This document shows, in pieces, positions 52,568 to 62,680 of a stretch of DNA of 64,000 bases. Within the stretch, counting starts at the first letter, position 1; every line of letters begins with the position of its first letter. The position numbers were made by a program, and so were the translations under genes. Source of the stretch: Lacimicrobium alkaliphilum (GTDB taxonomy: Bacteria > Pseudomonadota > Gammaproteobacteria > Enterobacterales > Alteromonadaceae); contig NZ_NISX01000007.1 in assembly GCF_002591895.1 (NCBI RefSeq), positions 124,001-188,000 on the forward strand. Reading direction: 5' to 3'. The notes below the pieces were generated by a model, which did no database searches, was not told the origin of the DNA, and was given only the letters and a program-made list of their open reading frames with translations.

Positions 52568-53449
52568 TCAGAATCCCTCACAGTCATCCAACTCATACCC
52601 TTGCTGGCAGGCCCACTGCACCATGGCCTCTGTTATGGCATCAAATAGCGGCGCCGCCCACTGTCGCCCCTGCTCCATAGAGCCGGCTTTTTCAACAATA
52701 TCAATGGCGCGGCTGACTTCCAAAATCGACACCGTCGCACCGTATTCAGCAGCTCGTTCGATCAGCGGGTGCCAGGCCGCAGAAGAGCCCTCTTCATCTG
52801 AGTGACCACCACGGACCCTGGCGCCACGATTCCCCAGCCCCACCTGAGCATAAAAAGGGGCAATATGCTGCTGAATCAGCGCTTCCCAGTCTCGGTTGCG
52901 CTCATTGGTACCTGTCACCAGCATCTGCGCACCGGGCAGGGGGTTTTGCTGATTGGCAATATGGGCATCGGCGGTCAGCAACAGAGTCTGTACATGCTGA
53001 TTGCCCTTATGCACCCCGGCGATAAAATGCTCAAACCCCTGATAACCATTCAGATCCTCACCATACATCTGAATACTGGGCGTCAGTACAAAAAAGCCTT
53101 TGTCGGTCAGCCGCCGTGCCATTTCCTGCTGGGTAATCTGGTTCCACAGTTTGCCGATACTGCGGCCTTTGACGGTGGCACCGGGCATCATTTTACCGGG
53201 CTGGGTATACTGCTGGGGCAAAATCGCAATGGGGCGACGGGTGTCGATGCGGATAGCCGCCACATCGGCGTGGGTCCAGTTTTCGCCGGTATAGTTAAAG
53301 CGTACCTGATACAACCCTTCACCGGCCTCAAAAGTATAATCTTTTCCATCGTCGATGATCTGCGCGGTGACCCGCTTATCAGGCTCCGGCACCTGCTGGC
53401 AGGACGCCAGCAACACTACAAGCATCAACAGGCACGCACGTAACAGCAT
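52568..53449 (-). CDS. Lipoprotein of unknown function in the peptidase operon
   Basis: A 293-residue lipoprotein (VVLLASCQQ, Cys near 17). Conserved-looking stretches include ADVAAIRIDTRRPIAILPQQ, GLGNRGARVRGGHSDEEGSS and SILEVSRAIDIVEKAGSM. The pattern of a GNRG block, scattered His and a late Glu loosely recalls N-acetylmuramoyl-L-alanine amidases, but I cannot assign the family. It starts 13 bases after the MFS gene and ends 4 bases before the M1 peptidase, so it shares their transcript and probably acts on the same substrate in the periplasm. Confidence 0.65.
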   Translation of the reverse strand: MLLRACLLMLVVLLASCQQVPEPDKRVTAQIIDDGKDYTFEAGEGLYQVRFNYTGENWTHADVAAIRIDTRRPIAILPQQYTQPGKMMPGATVKGRSIGKLWNQITQQEMARRLTDKGFFVLTPSIQMYGEDLNGYQGFEHFIAGVHKGNQHVQTLLLTADAHIANQQNPLPGAQMLVTGTNERNRDWEALIQQHIAPFYAQVGLGNRGARVRGGHSDEEGSSAAWHPLIERAAEYGATVSILEVSRAIDIVEKAGSMEQGRQWAAPLFDAITEAMVQWACQQGYELDDCEGF

Positions 53450-53462
53450 TGATTTCCCCTTT

Positions 53463-54617
53463 TTATTTAGAGCGGGTGCGATTATTGGCCAGATGCAGCA
53501 GCATTACACTGAGCACAATGGCCACCGCCCCTAACCACAGAACATGGATAACGCCAAAGTGGCTGACCACGGCCGCTGCCACCGGCGGGCCTATTACCAG
53601 CCCCACTTTGAAGGCGGTCACACAAAAGACGATCAGGCGGCCACTCTTGTCAGCGTCGCTGAAAATGCCCATCATAATGGGAATAATAAAGCTCCAGAAA
53701 ATCTGATACACCACGGTGGCCAGTGCATAGATCAGCCAGATATGGGGTTGTGCCATCAGGTACAGCGCCAGCAAACAGCCAAGCTGCAACACCGCCGTCA
53801 GCCACAGGGAAAAATTACGCCCCATCATGGCCACGAATTTCGCCGCCAGCACCGAACCACAGGCGCTGATGGCAAAGCCCCAGCCTAGAATTGCACCCAC
53901 TTCTGCCACACTTAAACCGGCGGCCACGCCGATACGCTCAAGATAGGCCCAGACCGTACCCTGAGCGAAGTAGTAGGCCACCACCCCCAGAAATACAAAC
54001 AATACCGGCAGGTAAATCCGGCCAAAGGGCGGCAGACTCTGAGTTTTTTTGTTTTCATCAGCAGGGCTGCTGATACTGACCAGTGTCAGAGCCAGTAACA
54101 GAAACAGATTAAAAAACTGAAACAGGCCCTGATAGCCCCAGACACTGGTGATATGAGGCAACACCCAGAATCCCACGGTGCCAAACACCACCTGCACGGT
54201 CACCATGGCACCGAAGGCCTTATCGGGATTGGTTCTGTCGCCCAGCGCTGCCAGGGCAATGGAATAGCCGATACCACAGCCTATCCCGGCCAGAAAGCGC
54301 ACCAGCAACAGTGCCGGAAATAAGCTGGTAAACAGGGTCAGCAGATTCATACCAATAAACAGCAACAGGCTTATCTGCATCCAGCGCTGCCAGTGGCAGC
54401 GCCTGACCCAGAAAAATGCCGACATGCTGGAAAGCAGAATACCGGCCACATCGGCGGCAGTCAGAAAACCCACCTGTTGTTGGCTAAATGCGCCGCTGTC
54501 ACTAAAGGCCCCCACCACCAATGGCATCAGGATGGTGACGGCCGCCCCCATCATCGCGACCATTAATATACCGGCGTAAGCCACCCGCGACATGGCTGGC
54601 GTTATGGAGTCTGACAT
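53463..54617 (-). CDS. MFS transporter
   Basis: A 384-residue permease with 12 probable membrane helices and an N-terminal half resembling drug or peptide MFS carriers (VGFLTAADVAGILLSSMSAF, LAGIGCGIGYSIALAALGDR). The substrate is unknown; the surrounding peptidase genes suggest a peptide or amino-acid derivative. I give the ATG at 54617; a TTG at 54632, with AAGGAA 6 bases upstream, is a plausible alternative start. First gene of the operon that continues to the C39-like gene. Confidence 0.8.
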   Translation of the reverse strand: MSDSITPAMSRVAYAGILMVAMMGAAVTILMPLVVGAFSDSGAFSQQQVGFLTAADVAGILLSSMSAFFWVRRCHWQRWMQISLLLFIGMNLLTLFTSLFPALLLVRFLAGIGCGIGYSIALAALGDRTNPDKAFGAMVTVQVVFGTVGFWVLPHITSVWGYQGLFQFFNLFLLLALTLVSISSPADENKKTQSLPPFGRIYLPVLFVFLGVVAYYFAQGTVWAYLERIGVAAGLSVAEVGAILGWGFAISACGSVLAAKFVAMMGRNFSLWLTAVLQLGCLLALYLMAQPHIWLIYALATVVYQIFWSFIIPIMMGIFSDADKSGRLIVFCVTAFKVGLVIGPPVAAAVVSHFGVIHVLWLGAVAIVLSVMLLHLANNRTRSK

Positions 54618-54743
54618 GCTCTGTGACAACAAGCTGTTTTCCTTATCTGGATATCGGTTACCATGCCAGTGACCTCTGACTCTTACCCTCAACAGTCACT
54701 GGCATGGTGCTCCAGGCGCAGGCCTGAGCCTGCGCCGGTTTAA

Positions 54744-57230
54744 TTAATAGTAGGTGTAAGAGAAGTTCACACCAACCGTACGGGGGCGTACGAAAATGGT
54801 CCGCCAGCCCTGCCCCAGGTCAGTCTGACCCGAGGTTTCTGCACGCTTGTCGGTGAGGTTGTTTACCCATAGCGACACTTTCCAGTCATCCCGGCCATAG
54901 CTGACGCTGGCATTGTAGAGGGTATATGACTTGCGGGTATAGACATCCGCATCCGGAAAGTCCTGGCGGTCACTGGGTGTTTCACCCACATAACGACCAT
55001 CAAGATTAGCGGTCATATAACCATTTTCCAGCTCAGTCTCATAACTGACGCCAAAGTTGTGCCGCCATTCGGGCGCTCCACCAAGCTGACCACCTTTTTC
55101 CCAGGTGCGGCACTGCAGGTCGGCATCCGGCGCGCTGGCCACAGGCTCAAAGATACAGGCCTCACCGGTCTCCGCCCATTCAGCATCAACGGTGGCCGTG
55201 GCATAACGCAGGGTAATATCATCAGTCAGACGGTATCTGGAACTGAATTCAAAGCCTTGTGTCTCGGCCGATGGCCCATTGGTGGTGCCGTTAAGAGGGA
55301 ACACACCATCAAGGATCTGTGAGAAGTAAGTCTGCACATTGTTCCACTCAATGCGGTAGATATTGGCCTGCATATACAGGTCGCGGTCAAGCAAAAAGCC
55401 CTTGATACCCAGCTCATAGTTATCCGTTGAGTCCGGCTCGTAATTCTGCGCCTCATCAGAAACCTCCAGTGTCGCCTCATCACCGTTCTGGTCGGTTATG
55501 GTGATATTTTTAAAGCCGTTGGTGCCGCCACGACGGAAGCCCTGAGAGAATGTGGCGTAGGCCAGCAAATCATCGGTCATCTGATAGGCGGCATTAAACT
55601 TAAAGAAAGACTCACCGTTCTCTTTATTGCGCGAGGTAGAGCGACTGTTGGTCAGGCCGGTATAGTCCACAATCAGGGGGTCATTCTGATCATCATAATT
55701 AAAGATACGGGCACCAAAGGTCAGATCCAGCTTGTCGGTCGCTGCATAGGTCAGCTCACCAAATAATGCCGTTTCCTGATACTGGTTGTGGAAATTCTCA
55801 TGGTAACCCTCGTCCACTGAGCCCGGGCGGGTGTCGCCATACCAGGCCTGACGGTCAAAACCATAAAAATCTGCGGTAGCCTGATCGAAGCCGGGATAGA
55901 ACTCGGAGAAGATCAGGCGCCGCTCCGTGTCGGTATGATACAAGCCGACAATCCAGCTTAAGGGGCCATCGCCTGTAGAGGTCAGGCGGGTTTCATGGTT
56001 CAGACCTTTGTAGGTATTGTCATAGGTGATATAGGCCGACTCATTGGTATCATCCAGTCCCAGTCCAGGAACCCAGCCGTAATAGACCAGACCGTAACCC
56101 AGATAATCTGCCTGTCCTTCGCGGCTGTCTTTAAAGTAGGAGGTGCTGCTGTGCAGGGTGGCAAAATCCAGCTCCCAGTTAAAATCAATGGAATCCAGGG
56201 TCAGCTCGCGATCTGAAAACTCTTCATAGGTCGCCACTATGGTATGGTCGTTCACCTGGAACGGCGTATTGTAACGGCTGTATTTGTTGTCACAGGCGTC
56301 GCCTTCCAGGCCTTCCTGCTCACAGGCGTAGTCCACTGTTTCCCGGCTGGCGCCACTGGTACCGTGGGCCAGTTGATCCTGCTGCACATGAGACAGGGTC
56401 ACACTGAACTCATCGACAGGCTGCCACAACAGGGCGATCTTACCGCCGGTGGTTTCTTCCCAGTCATCATCCTCATACCGCTCTTTATTCGGATTGGGGT
56501 TGGGAATACGTTTTTGCTCGTCGGTAAAATAGGTGGGGCTGGTAATACGGTCGGTATAACCGGCATCATCCAGATGGGCAATGGAGGCCCTGACGGCCAC
56601 CGTATCGCTCAGTGGGACATTAAATACCACATCCGTATCATGACTCAGACCACCATCCTTAACCTGATAGATGCTGGTATTGGCGTCAAAACTGAACTCC
56701 ACCAGATCAGGCTGGTTGGTAATATAACGTATAGTACCACCGAGGCTGCCACCGCCATACAATGTACCCTGGGGGCCGAGCAGCTTTTCAACCCGGTTAA
56801 CATCTTTAATCCGATAACCGATGTTTGGCAATGGGGTATCGTCGAGGTAGTAAGCCACTGTAGTACGGGTAAACTGTTCGAGGTTATTGGCATTAACCGG
56901 AGAAACATTCAGGCCACGAACCGTTACCGATTCCGCCAGACGGTTGCTGTTACCCGGTGAGCTGATTTCAACGGAGTCTGCGATCAGCGCTTTAATATCG
57001 GTTATATTTTTACGACGCAGTTCCGCTGCACCTACCGCAGTAATGTTCATCGGAATTTCGTTGGCGGTTGCCATACGGCCACTACCGGAAACCTGGATGA
57101 TTTCAATATCCTGCTCTTTAAGTTTATTTTCCCGCTCTTCGCTTTCGTTATTTTCCTGCGCAAAAGCGGTGCCTGATAGCAATATTCCTGAAATCATCAG
57201 GGCCAGCGGTGTTTTTCTGTGTGTCTGCAT
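54744..57230 (-). CDS. TonB-dependent receptor of the peptide locus
   Basis: An 828-residue outer-membrane receptor with a signal peptide (LLSGTAFAQ), a TonB-box-like stretch (DIEIIQVSGSG), a plug (about 55-165; VEKLLGPQGTLYGGGSLGGT) and a long barrel ending in an aromatic (FSYTYY). It belongs to the CirA/FepA-like or Fiu-like group without the siderophore-receptor plug signature seen at 1223-3340; many such Alteromonadales receptors import peptides, sugars or other nutrients. It lies 126 bases upstream of the MFS operon in the same direction and is divergent from the LysR gene, which may control it. Confidence 0.88.
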   Translation of the reverse strand: MQTHRKTPLALMISGILLSGTAFAQENNESEERENKLKEQDIEIIQVSGSGRMATANEIPMNITAVGAAELRRKNITDIKALIADSVEISSPGNSNRLAESVTVRGLNVSPVNANNLEQFTRTTVAYYLDDTPLPNIGYRIKDVNRVEKLLGPQGTLYGGGSLGGTIRYITNQPDLVEFSFDANTSIYQVKDGGLSHDTDVVFNVPLSDTVAVRASIAHLDDAGYTDRITSPTYFTDEQKRIPNPNPNKERYEDDDWEETTGGKIALLWQPVDEFSVTLSHVQQDQLAHGTSGASRETVDYACEQEGLEGDACDNKYSRYNTPFQVNDHTIVATYEEFSDRELTLDSIDFNWELDFATLHSSTSYFKDSREGQADYLGYGLVYYGWVPGLGLDDTNESAYITYDNTYKGLNHETRLTSTGDGPLSWIVGLYHTDTERRLIFSEFYPGFDQATADFYGFDRQAWYGDTRPGSVDEGYHENFHNQYQETALFGELTYAATDKLDLTFGARIFNYDDQNDPLIVDYTGLTNSRSTSRNKENGESFFKFNAAYQMTDDLLAYATFSQGFRRGGTNGFKNITITDQNGDEATLEVSDEAQNYEPDSTDNYELGIKGFLLDRDLYMQANIYRIEWNNVQTYFSQILDGVFPLNGTTNGPSAETQGFEFSSRYRLTDDITLRYATATVDAEWAETGEACIFEPVASAPDADLQCRTWEKGGQLGGAPEWRHNFGVSYETELENGYMTANLDGRYVGETPSDRQDFPDADVYTRKSYTLYNASVSYGRDDWKVSLWVNNLTDKRAETSGQTDLGQGWRTIFVRPRTVGVNFSYTYY

Positions 57231-57385
57231 GGTCTTTTCCTCAACAACAGTGTTGGTTTAATAATAAATTCACCTGATACTTATTTTTTTATGGCAAATT
57301 ATTCGTTAATGAGTTGTTACCATGCAGGATTATCAATTATGATGATTAAAGAAAGTTATTTACCATAGGTTGGTGCGATACATAG

Positions 57386-58294
57386 ATGGAACTCTCACTG
57401 GAACAACTACAGGCATTTATCGCCACCGTCGAGACTGGCAGCTTTTCGGCGGCCGCCCGAAGGTTGGGTAAAGCTCAGTCATCCATTAGTGGTCTGATCA
57501 GTAATCTGGAAATTGATGCCGGGTTTTCGCTCTTCGATCGCTCCTCTAAGATCCCCAAGCTGACGCCCGAGGGGCTGGCGCTGATGAACGATGTGAAATC
57601 TGTTCTGAAAAGTCACCGCAACCTGCGTCATCGTATCGATAACATCATGGACAGTGTCGAAAGCGAAATCAGCCTGGCCTATGACAATATGGCCATCCCT
57701 GACGGCGTGATGCTGGGACTGGCGTCAGAATTTGAACAACAGTTTCCACTCACCTCGTTGATGCTGCTGGAGGCCACCCATAAGCGGGCCTATCAGCTCA
57801 TCGAACAGAATAAGGTCAATCTGGCGGTGGTGATCAGTCAGGATGATTATCCCGAACAGTTTGCCTTTCGCGGTATTTGCCACGTGCACTATTGCACTGT
57901 GGCCGGCGCCAAACACCCGCTGGCAAAACTGGACAAAGTGGCACCGCAGGATCTGGCTCAGTATCGGCATCTGCGTATTACCGACACCCAGACCGGCTTT
58001 CGTCGCTTTGATTCGGATCTGACCAGTAATATCTGGTACTCCAACTCACCCACCACCATGATGGAAATGCTGCGTCAGGGTCTGGGATGGGCAGAAATGC
58101 CTTTGCATGCAGTAGAGTCTCAGCTACTCAATGGCAGCATCGTGCGTCTGCCAACCAGCCATCAGGAAGTGACCTTTCCCCACTGTGTGGATTTGATCTG
58201 GCAGATTGAAGGCGCCATGGGTCAGTGCCTGCAATGGTTACTTGAGCGTATCACCAATAAAGCCAAGGCGCTGAATCAGCGCCCGGCGTTGTAA
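57386..58294 (+). CDS. LysR-family transcriptional regulator
   Basis: A 302-residue regulator. The N-terminal winged helix (about 1-60; LQAFIATVETGSFSAAARRL, GKAQSSISGLISNLEIDAGF) is followed by a full effector-binding domain (about 90-295). It is divergent from the TonB receptor gene with 155 bases between, the usual arrangement for a LysR and its target. Its DNA-binding domain closely resembles the truncated LysR at 49420-49707. Confidence 0.87.
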   Translation: MELSLEQLQAFIATVETGSFSAAARRLGKAQSSISGLISNLEIDAGFSLFDRSSKIPKLTPEGLALMNDVKSVLKSHRNLRHRIDNIMDSVESEISLAYDNMAIPDGVMLGLASEFEQQFPLTSLMLLEATHKRAYQLIEQNKVNLAVVISQDDYPEQFAFRGICHVHYCTVAGAKHPLAKLDKVAPQDLAQYRHLRITDTQTGFRRFDSDLTSNIWYSNSPTTMMEMLRQGLGWAEMPLHAVESQLLNGSIVRLPTSHQEVTFPHCVDLIWQIEGAMGQCLQWLLERITNKAKALNQRPAL

Positions 58295-58305
58295 CTCCGG
58301 TTCTC

Positions 58306-58340
58306 TGTAGCCTGAATAGAGCGAAGCGGAATCCGGGGGC
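58306..58340. repeat. GTAGCC...AATCCGGGG repeat module, third copy
   Basis: TGTAGCCTGAATAGAGCGAAGCGGAATCCGGGGGC is shown here in parts: GTAGCC, GCGAAGCGG and AATCCGGGG. It matches the modules at 16661-16693 and 23796-23828. It lies between convergent LysR and amidase genes. Confidence 0.65.
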
Positions 58341-58422
58341 CGTACCGTTATTTTCAGCGCAGAATCGCCGGGATCGCAACGACCCGGATAGGTTATTCCC
58401 TTTGGCTCTTTACGAAAAAATA

Positions 58423-58442
58423 CCGGGCAGCGAACTGCCCGG
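58423..58442 (-). terminator. Terminator of the amidase gene
   Basis: CCGGGCAG, loop CGAA on the plus strand, CTGCCCGG form a perfect 8-bp stem, followed on the minus strand by TATTTTTTCG. Confidence 0.85.
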
Positions 58443-58483
58443 TGAACTGATCCAGGGACACAACACCCCGGCACGGGAAAGGC

Positions 58484-59893
58484 TTAATTACTGTTAAAGG
58501 AGGGGTCTGGAAGCTTCGGATGCAACTGGTTCAAGAGCCTCGCCAGCGTGAAAATTTCCTGTTCTTTATAGGGATGGCCGACGATCTGCAATGAGCTGGG
58601 TACGCCGTTGGCACAGACACCATTGGGCATAGATAATACAGGACACTGACCGAGCGTATTAAAGGGGTAGGTCATAAACCAGCCCTTATTAGCATCCACA
58701 GACCTGCCGCCAACACTGATCTTATCGCAGCTGTAGTCGAATTCTGCCGCTACATTGGTGGTGGCCAGTGTAGGGCAAAGTAACAGATCATAATCTTTAA
58801 ACACCGATGCCAGCGCGTCCCACATTCTGCAAACATGCAGATTGGCCTCGAAGATATCCTCAACACTGAGTTCAGCCACTTTATCCAGATACCAGCGCAG
58901 GTAAGAAGTCATTTTCGGGCGGTTTTGTGCAGTATCCAGGTTTTTCCTTAGAAACATCCCCATCAACGCCCGCTGGTGCACCTTAGCGGTTTGTATTACC
59001 TGTTCATCCCAGTCCAGCTCCACCAGCTCTACCGCAACACCCGCCTGTTCCAGCAATTTTGCACTGTGGAGCAGATTGGCACGGATATCCTCTTCTACTG
59101 CGTAAAAACCCAGTTCTGGCGATATCGCCACCTTCAGAGAAGTCAGTGGCCGGTTATCCGGCAACGCATCGGGTACAAAAGAATGGGAGTCTCCCCATTG
59201 GCTGCCGCGAATAAAAGGATAGAGGTATTCCAGATCGGCCAGCTCACGGGTCAGTAAACCATGATGGCAGTAGGGATCAATATTAAAAGGCGCAATCTCA
59301 GCCACCTTTCCATGGGGCGGCTTGTAACCAAACAGGCCACAAAATGCGGCAGGAATACGCAGCGATCCACCAATATCGGTGCCATTGGCAAAACTGGCCA
59401 TGCCCGAGGCCACCGCGATTGCCGACCCGCCTGATGAGCCACCGCAGGTGATGGCCGTATTCCAGGGATTGCGACTGACCCCCCAGATATCTGACCAGGT
59501 CACCGCAGCAGTGGAACATTCGGGCGTGGTGGTGCGGCCGTGAACAATGGCACCATTATCCATCAGCACCTGTGGCACAGGATCGGTCGTGGTGGCAACT
59601 GCGTCGGCCAGACAATAGCTGCCATTGGTGGTTATCTGGCCCTTTATATAGGTTTCATCCTTGATCGCTGCCGCCAGCCCGCTCAGCGGCTGGTAGTCAC
59701 CGCGCTGATAAAGCTGCTCTGCAGCCTTGGCCTGCGCCAGTGCCTGTTCAGGAAACTGAAAAGCAAAGGCGTTCACCGACGAATTAACCTCGCGGATGCG
59801 CTGCTGATAGCTGTGCATAAGCTCCGGTGGGGAAAGTTTTTTTTCCCGCATGCTGTTCAGCAGTTCGGTAACACTGAGCTGATAGGGCTGCAC
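58484..59893 (-). CDS. Amidase signature family amidohydrolase
   Basis: A 469-residue enzyme of the amidase signature family. Catalytic Lys78 (AAIKDET), the cis-Ser in GGSSGGS (Ser153) and the nucleophile Ser177 in GTDIGGSLR are all present with the normal spacing. It hydrolyses an amide bond; the substrate is not known. No signal peptide is visible, so it acts in the cytoplasm. It is convergent with the LysR gene and may take part in using the product brought in by the neighbouring receptor and MFS carrier. Confidence 0.9.
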   Translation of the reverse strand: MQPYQLSVTELLNSMREKKLSPPELMHSYQQRIREVNSSVNAFAFQFPEQALAQAKAAEQLYQRGDYQPLSGLAAAIKDETYIKGQITTNGSYCLADAVATTTDPVPQVLMDNGAIVHGRTTTPECSTAAVTWSDIWGVSRNPWNTAITCGGSSGGSAIAVASGMASFANGTDIGGSLRIPAAFCGLFGYKPPHGKVAEIAPFNIDPYCHHGLLTRELADLEYLYPFIRGSQWGDSHSFVPDALPDNRPLTSLKVAISPELGFYAVEEDIRANLLHSAKLLEQAGVAVELVELDWDEQVIQTAKVHQRALMGMFLRKNLDTAQNRPKMTSYLRWYLDKVAELSVEDIFEANLHVCRMWDALASVFKDYDLLLCPTLATTNVAAEFDYSCDKISVGGRSVDANKGWFMTYPFNTLGQCPVLSMPNGVCANGVPSSLQIVGHPYKEQEIFTLARLLNQLHPKLPDPSFNSN

Positions 59894-60027
59894 ACTTTCC
59901 CCCGTGAATAAGCTAAAGACCTATTATTAACGGCTATGGCCGATAAATTAAATTAATTACCATAGCTTCAACCTATTAAAACTGAAATCTGAGGGATAGC
60001 TCCGTCAGAGATTTGATTTATCAGGGT

Positions 60028-62376
60028 TCAGCCAAACAAGCCCATCTGCTGGCTGACCAGGGTATCAAAATCTTCGCCGACAAAGGGTAATATGCCTTCA
60101 GCCACGGGACGGATCTGACGCTCAATATAATGCTCGTAATCCAGTGGCGCATTCTGATATTCCACTGGTTGCGGCCCGTTAAGCGTAATCACATAGTGGA
60201 TCCAGCCCTTGTGCTGATAGCGCAGCGGCTTGCCCAGTGTCTTATTCTGCTCATCTGCCAGCCGTGCGGCGCGCACATGGGGCGGAATATTCTTAACATA
60301 AGAGGTCAGGGGTTTACGTAGTCTTTTGCGATAAACCAGTTGCTCATCAAGCTCACCGGCTTTTACCTGTTCAATAAGCTCCCGAACAAAGGCCAGTACA
60401 TCTTTGTCGGCAAACACCATTTCATACAACCGGGTCTGAAAATGTTTCGCCAGTGCGGTCCAGTCTGAACGCACTGACTCCAGGCCTTTAAAGACCAGTT
60501 TATCGCCCTTATCGGTGGCTTTAAGGCCTGCGTAGCGTTTTTTACTGCCCTGCTCAGAACCCCGGATAGTGGGCATAACAAAACGTTTGAAGTGACTCTC
60601 AAATTCAATTTCCAGAAAACACTCCAGATCCAGCTCTTCACGCAGCTTTCGCTGCCAGCGCTGATTGATCAGTTGCTCCAGTTGCCTGCCCTGTTCGGCG
60701 GCCTGCTGGTCAGTAGTGTCATCACCGAGCCACACAAAGGTGGAGTCGGTGTCGCCATAAATAACCTGGTGACCCTGCTCTTCTATCCAGCGCGCGGTGG
60801 TCTGCATAATGTCGTGGCCACGCAGGGTAATAGAGCTGGCCAGACGGGTATCATAAAACCGGCAGCCACCTGAGCCCAGTACGCCGTAAAAAGAGTTCAT
60901 CAGGATCTTAATCGCCTGAGATCGGGCCGCGTCCTGCTGTTGTTTGGCTTCGTCCCGCTGCGCCCACAGGCTGGCAATAATCTCCGGTAAAAAATGCCGG
61001 GTACGATGAAACACGGCACCACGAAAACCGGGTATGGCCTTATCGGGCTCCAGTAACCCTTCTGTTAACCCCATTGGATCGATCTTGAAAGTGCGGATAA
61101 TCGAGGGGTACAGGCTCTTAAAATCCAGTACCAGAACCTGTTTATATAACCCCGGGTGCGACTCCATCACATAGCCACCAGGGCTGGCCAGGCCGCCGCC
61201 GGCGGGTAAATTCGGGGCAATATAGCCGGCACGATGTAAACGGGGCAGATACAGATTCGTAAAGGCGGCTACCGAACCGCCGCTACGATCCAGCTCCAGG
61301 CCGGTGAGGCGGCTGCGCAGAGTCAGAAAATCCAGCAGTCGGGTATGGCTGAAAATCTCCTCCACCAGCACACAGTCCTGCAGATTATATTCTGCCAGTT
61401 TGACCTTATTGTGCTGAAAATCATGCTCTATTGCGGCCAGACGATTGTCCACATCTTCTGTGGCCTTGCCTTTGCCTAACAGTTGTTGGCTAACATGTTC
61501 GAGACTAAAGCTGTCAAACTGATAGGTGGCGGTCTTCAGACCATCAATGCCGTCTATCACCACTCTTCCGGGCACCGTCACAAAGCCCTGATTGGTCTCC
61601 CGGCCATCACGCCAGCTTGCAGCGCTGTTGCCACGGCCGAGCGACAGGGGCAACCTCAGACGAGCCGCCCTTTCAATCAGTAACTTAAAATCAAAATTCA
61701 CCAGATTCCAGCCGATAAAAAGATCCGGGTCATAGTCCTCTACGTTTGTGATCAGCGCCTGCAATAAGGCTTTCTCGTCGGCGACCCAGTGGATCCACTC
61801 AGGTCCGGATTGTACCGCTCCTATCATGATCACCAACCGATAATCAGGGGCAGACAAACCTACCGAAAACAACTGCCCCTGAGCACTGCATTCGATATCC
61901 AGCGACAAGTACCGAAACTGTGGTTGATAATCGGCGCGTTTAACTCTGGCGTGCTCCACCAGAACATAGTCAGGGTACTGCCTGGTATTGCCGCTGAAAC
62001 ACAAGCTGCCACAAATAAAGCGCTCCATCAGATAGCGGTCAGCCAGACGAATATCATCTTCATAACAGACAACACCCTGTCCTTTGAGCAGATCTCTTGC
62101 CTGATACGTCTGAGCGGGATTATCAAAATACAACGCACTAATGGGTTGCTGAGCAAATGTTTTCAGATTCAGGTCATTAATGCTGTGTTCAACACGGGCG
62201 TCACTGAGCATTCTGACCACGCTGCTACGTTGCTCCTGCCGGATAAAAAAACAACTTTTTTGAGGTTCAGTGATCAGCTTAACCGGGCCATCGACCGTGT
62301 TAAGCCATAACATCAGGCTGGTTTTGCCGTCGGTTTCAACGATTTGGCGGGTAAGAACGAAGCCCTGTTGCGGCAT
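60028..62376 (-). CDS. polB: DNA polymerase II (family B)
   Basis: A 782-residue family B polymerase. The 3'-5' exonuclease motifs are YLSLDIECSA, LFIGWNLVNFDF and YNLQDCVL. Polymerase motifs are VLDFKSLYPSIIRTF, ILMNSFYGVLGS and IYGDTDSTFVW. Length matches E. coli PolB (783). It works in replication restart and translesion synthesis and is SOS-induced in E. coli. I could not find a clear LexA box upstream here. It is transcribed alone. Confidence 0.97.
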   Translation of the reverse strand: MPQQGFVLTRQIVETDGKTSLMLWLNTVDGPVKLITEPQKSCFFIRQEQRSSVVRMLSDARVEHSINDLNLKTFAQQPISALYFDNPAQTYQARDLLKGQGVVCYEDDIRLADRYLMERFICGSLCFSGNTRQYPDYVLVEHARVKRADYQPQFRYLSLDIECSAQGQLFSVGLSAPDYRLVIMIGAVQSGPEWIHWVADEKALLQALITNVEDYDPDLFIGWNLVNFDFKLLIERAARLRLPLSLGRGNSAASWRDGRETNQGFVTVPGRVVIDGIDGLKTATYQFDSFSLEHVSQQLLGKGKATEDVDNRLAAIEHDFQHNKVKLAEYNLQDCVLVEEIFSHTRLLDFLTLRSRLTGLELDRSGGSVAAFTNLYLPRLHRAGYIAPNLPAGGGLASPGGYVMESHPGLYKQVLVLDFKSLYPSIIRTFKIDPMGLTEGLLEPDKAIPGFRGAVFHRTRHFLPEIIASLWAQRDEAKQQQDAARSQAIKILMNSFYGVLGSGGCRFYDTRLASSITLRGHDIMQTTARWIEEQGHQVIYGDTDSTFVWLGDDTTDQQAAEQGRQLEQLINQRWQRKLREELDLECFLEIEFESHFKRFVMPTIRGSEQGSKKRYAGLKATDKGDKLVFKGLESVRSDWTALAKHFQTRLYEMVFADKDVLAFVRELIEQVKAGELDEQLVYRKRLRKPLTSYVKNIPPHVRAARLADEQNKTLGKPLRYQHKGWIHYVITLNGPQPVEYQNAPLDYEHYIERQIRPVAEGILPFVGEDFDTLVSQQMGLFG

Positions 62377-62680
62377 GGGTATTAATATTCAAAGACAAAA
62401 CGCTGACGACATCATATCAACTCAGGCCATCAATTGCTTACTTTACCAGACGGTGTAACGCGGGCTTAAGCCGCGCTATTGATTTCACAGGTCACTTCAA
62501 ACAGACACCCCGCCCTAAATGTTTCGTAACACTGCTTTTTAGTTAAAGCTGGCGGGCGCCGGTCTCAAATAACCGTTCAGGCATTGCGCCGGAAAAAGTG
62601 AGGCTTGTAACAAGCGGCACCGACATCATCCGGCAGCCATGCTGGCAACTGTCAATGTGCCGCTGAACATACCAACCGGC
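62377..62680. other. Intergenic region between polB and the TauE/SafE permease
   Basis: 304 bases with no supported gene. A short palindrome GCGGGCTTAAGCCGC-like stem lies near 62459-62475 without a U-tract. Confidence 0.5.

Noticed and set aside
56244-56960. 238-residue plus-strand frame inside the TonB receptor gene
   Set aside because: Antisense shadow; it is hydrophobic-looking by chance and lacks a ribosome site.
62377-62480. LexA box for polB
   Set aside because: Only CTG-N17-CAG was found, which has the wrong spacing for CTG-N10-CAG.
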